Part shown: positions 63,388 through 64,000 of the stretch, piece by piece
How positions within the stretch are numbered: the stretch's first letter is position 1
Layout: each line of letters begins with the position of its first letter
Assembly: GCF_024749285.1 (NCBI RefSeq)
Contig: NZ_CP087196.1
Coordinates: 4,650,001 to 4,714,000, forward strand
Length of the DNA stretch: 64,000 nt
Reading direction: 5' to 3'
Source: Pseudomonas sp. B21-015
Lineage (GTDB): Bacteria > Pseudomonadota > Gammaproteobacteria > Pseudomonadales > Pseudomonadaceae
Program-made: the position numbers and the translations under genes
The notes under the pieces: model-generated
What the model saw: the letters and a program-made list of their open reading frames with translations, nothing else
The model's database searches: none
Told to the model about the DNA's origin: nothing

Positions 63388-64000
63388 TTAGATCATCTCT
63401 TCGCCGCCCTTCCCGCCGAGAACGATTTCTCCGGCTTCGGCCATACGGCGGGCAATGGTGAGGATTTCTTTCTGCGCCGTTTCCACGTCGCTGACGCGCA
63501 CCGGGCCTTTGGCCTCGAGGTCGTCGCGCAACAGTTCGGCCGCCCGTTTGGACATGTTCTTGAAGATCTTTTCCTTGACGCCTTCGTCCGACCCCTTGAG
63601 GGCCAGCACCAGAACGTCCGAGGACACTTCGCGCAACAGCGCCTGAATGCCACGGTCGTCGACATCGGACAGGTTGTTGAACACAAACATGAGGTCTTCG
63701 ATCTGACCGGACAGGTCTTCGTCGACTTCGCGGATCGAGTCCATCAGCTGACCCTCGATCGAACTGTCGAGGAAGTTCATGATGTCGGCCGCGCGCTTGA
63801 TGCCACCCAGGGTGGTTCGCGAGGCATTCGAGTTGCCGGAGAACTGCTTCTCGAGAATCTGGTTGAGTTCTTTCAGGGCCGCCGGCTGCACGGTGTTCAG
63901 CGAGGACACCCGCAGAATGATATCCAGCCGGACCTTGTGGTCGAAGTTGCCCAGCACTTCACCGGCCTGATCCGGGTCGAGGTACGCCACCACGATCGCC
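63388..64000 (-). CDS. fliG: Flagellar motor switch protein FliG (N-terminus outside the window)
   Basis: The torque-generating rotor protein. The C-terminal 204 residues or so are present; the frame stays open to the window edge, and about 130 N-terminal residues should lie beyond it. Visible segments include AYLDPDQAGEVLGNF, the middle domain LGGIKRAADIMNFLDSS, and the charged torque helix region FVFNNLSDVDDRGIQALLREVSSDVLVLALKG. Residues of the rotor-stator interface (RAAELLRDDLEAKGPVRV) are intact. No stop or frameshift. Confidence 0.96.
   Translation of the reverse strand, partial: AIVVAYLDPDQAGEVLGNFDHKVRLDIILRVSSLNTVQPAALKELNQILEKQFSGNSNASRTTLGGIKRAADIMNFLDSSIEGQLMDSIREVDEDLSGQIEDLMFVFNNLSDVDDRGIQALLREVSSDVLVLALKGSDEGVKEKIFKNMSKRAAELLRDDLEAKGPVRVSDVETAQKEILTIARRMAEAGEIVLGGKGGEEMI

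Overview
The window is a stretch of a Pseudomonas chromosome, most probably from the P. fluorescens group. This is read from the gene content and order (gltA, actP-yjcH-betaine binder, the glyoxylate carboligase operon next to pyk, the ccm operon next to a polar-flagellum/chemotaxis cluster encoding FleN, FlhF, MotCD and ParC/ParP) and from dense intergenic palindromic repeats of pseudomonad type. No rRNA, tRNA, prophage, insertion sequence or CRISPR array was seen. The only transposase-like gene is a domesticated-looking REP-associated tyrosine transposase.

Layout. 1-445: regulatory region with divergent sigma70-type promoters, one toward gltA and one leaving the window to the left, presumably toward sdhC. 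446-1735: gltA. 1736-2751: a gene-free 1 kb of nested repeats. 2752-5865, minus strand: acetate permease actP-yjcH and a betaine-type binding protein. 6194-12352: a membrane GH17 glucan enzyme, small membrane proteins, a secreted alpha/beta hydrolase overlapping an MlaA/VacJ gene, a DUF808 protein and a TetR regulator. 12367-13124: a REP-transposase gene bracketed by two REP doublets. 13148-20452: glyoxylate metabolism (glcG-like divergent from gcl-hyi-glxR-ttuD-pyk). 20594-26778: urea transporter, potassium channel, sulfate-binding protein, a secreted DUF5666-like protein, MFS exporter and LysR regulator. 26849-34226, minus strand: a lipoprotein gene and the whole cytochrome c maturation operon ccmABCDEFGHI, including a 58-residue ccmD. 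34424-36324: a FliK-like gene overlapping a free-standing FlhB C-domain gene. 36433-64000, minus strand: the flagellar and chemotaxis cluster, read from transcription start to end as fliG (cut by the window edge), fliH, fliI, fliJ, hsbA, hsbR, hptB, fliK, fliL, fliM, fliN, fliO, fliP, fliQ, fliR, flhB, flhA, flhF, fleN, fliA, cheY, cheZ, cheA, cheB, motC, motD, parC, parP, cheW and a DUF2802 gene.

How the genes work together. The gcl operon converts glyoxylate to tartronate semialdehyde, glycerate and 2-phosphoglycerate, and its last gene, pyk, overlaps the glycerate kinase gene. The flagellar block supplies the export gate, C-ring, ATPase, length control, the FlhF/FleN placement and number control, FliA, and a polar chemosensory system (CheA with ParP/ParC) driving the MotCD stator. 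The HsbA/HsbR/HptB phosphorelay sits inside this block and probably ties motility to surface behaviour.

The best leads for new biology are: a perfect TTGTATACAA palindrome placed just downstream of both divergent glcG/gcl promoters, with the two copies about 13 helical turns apart; the RAYT gene bracketed by its own REP subtype; the FliK-like/FlhB-C gene pair; four repeated motifs in the CheA linker; an MlaA with no lipobox, co-encoded with a secreted hydrolase; and a potassium channel ending in a zinc ribbon. Gene starts were chosen by ribosome binding site and family start. Most of these could not be checked by alignment here.
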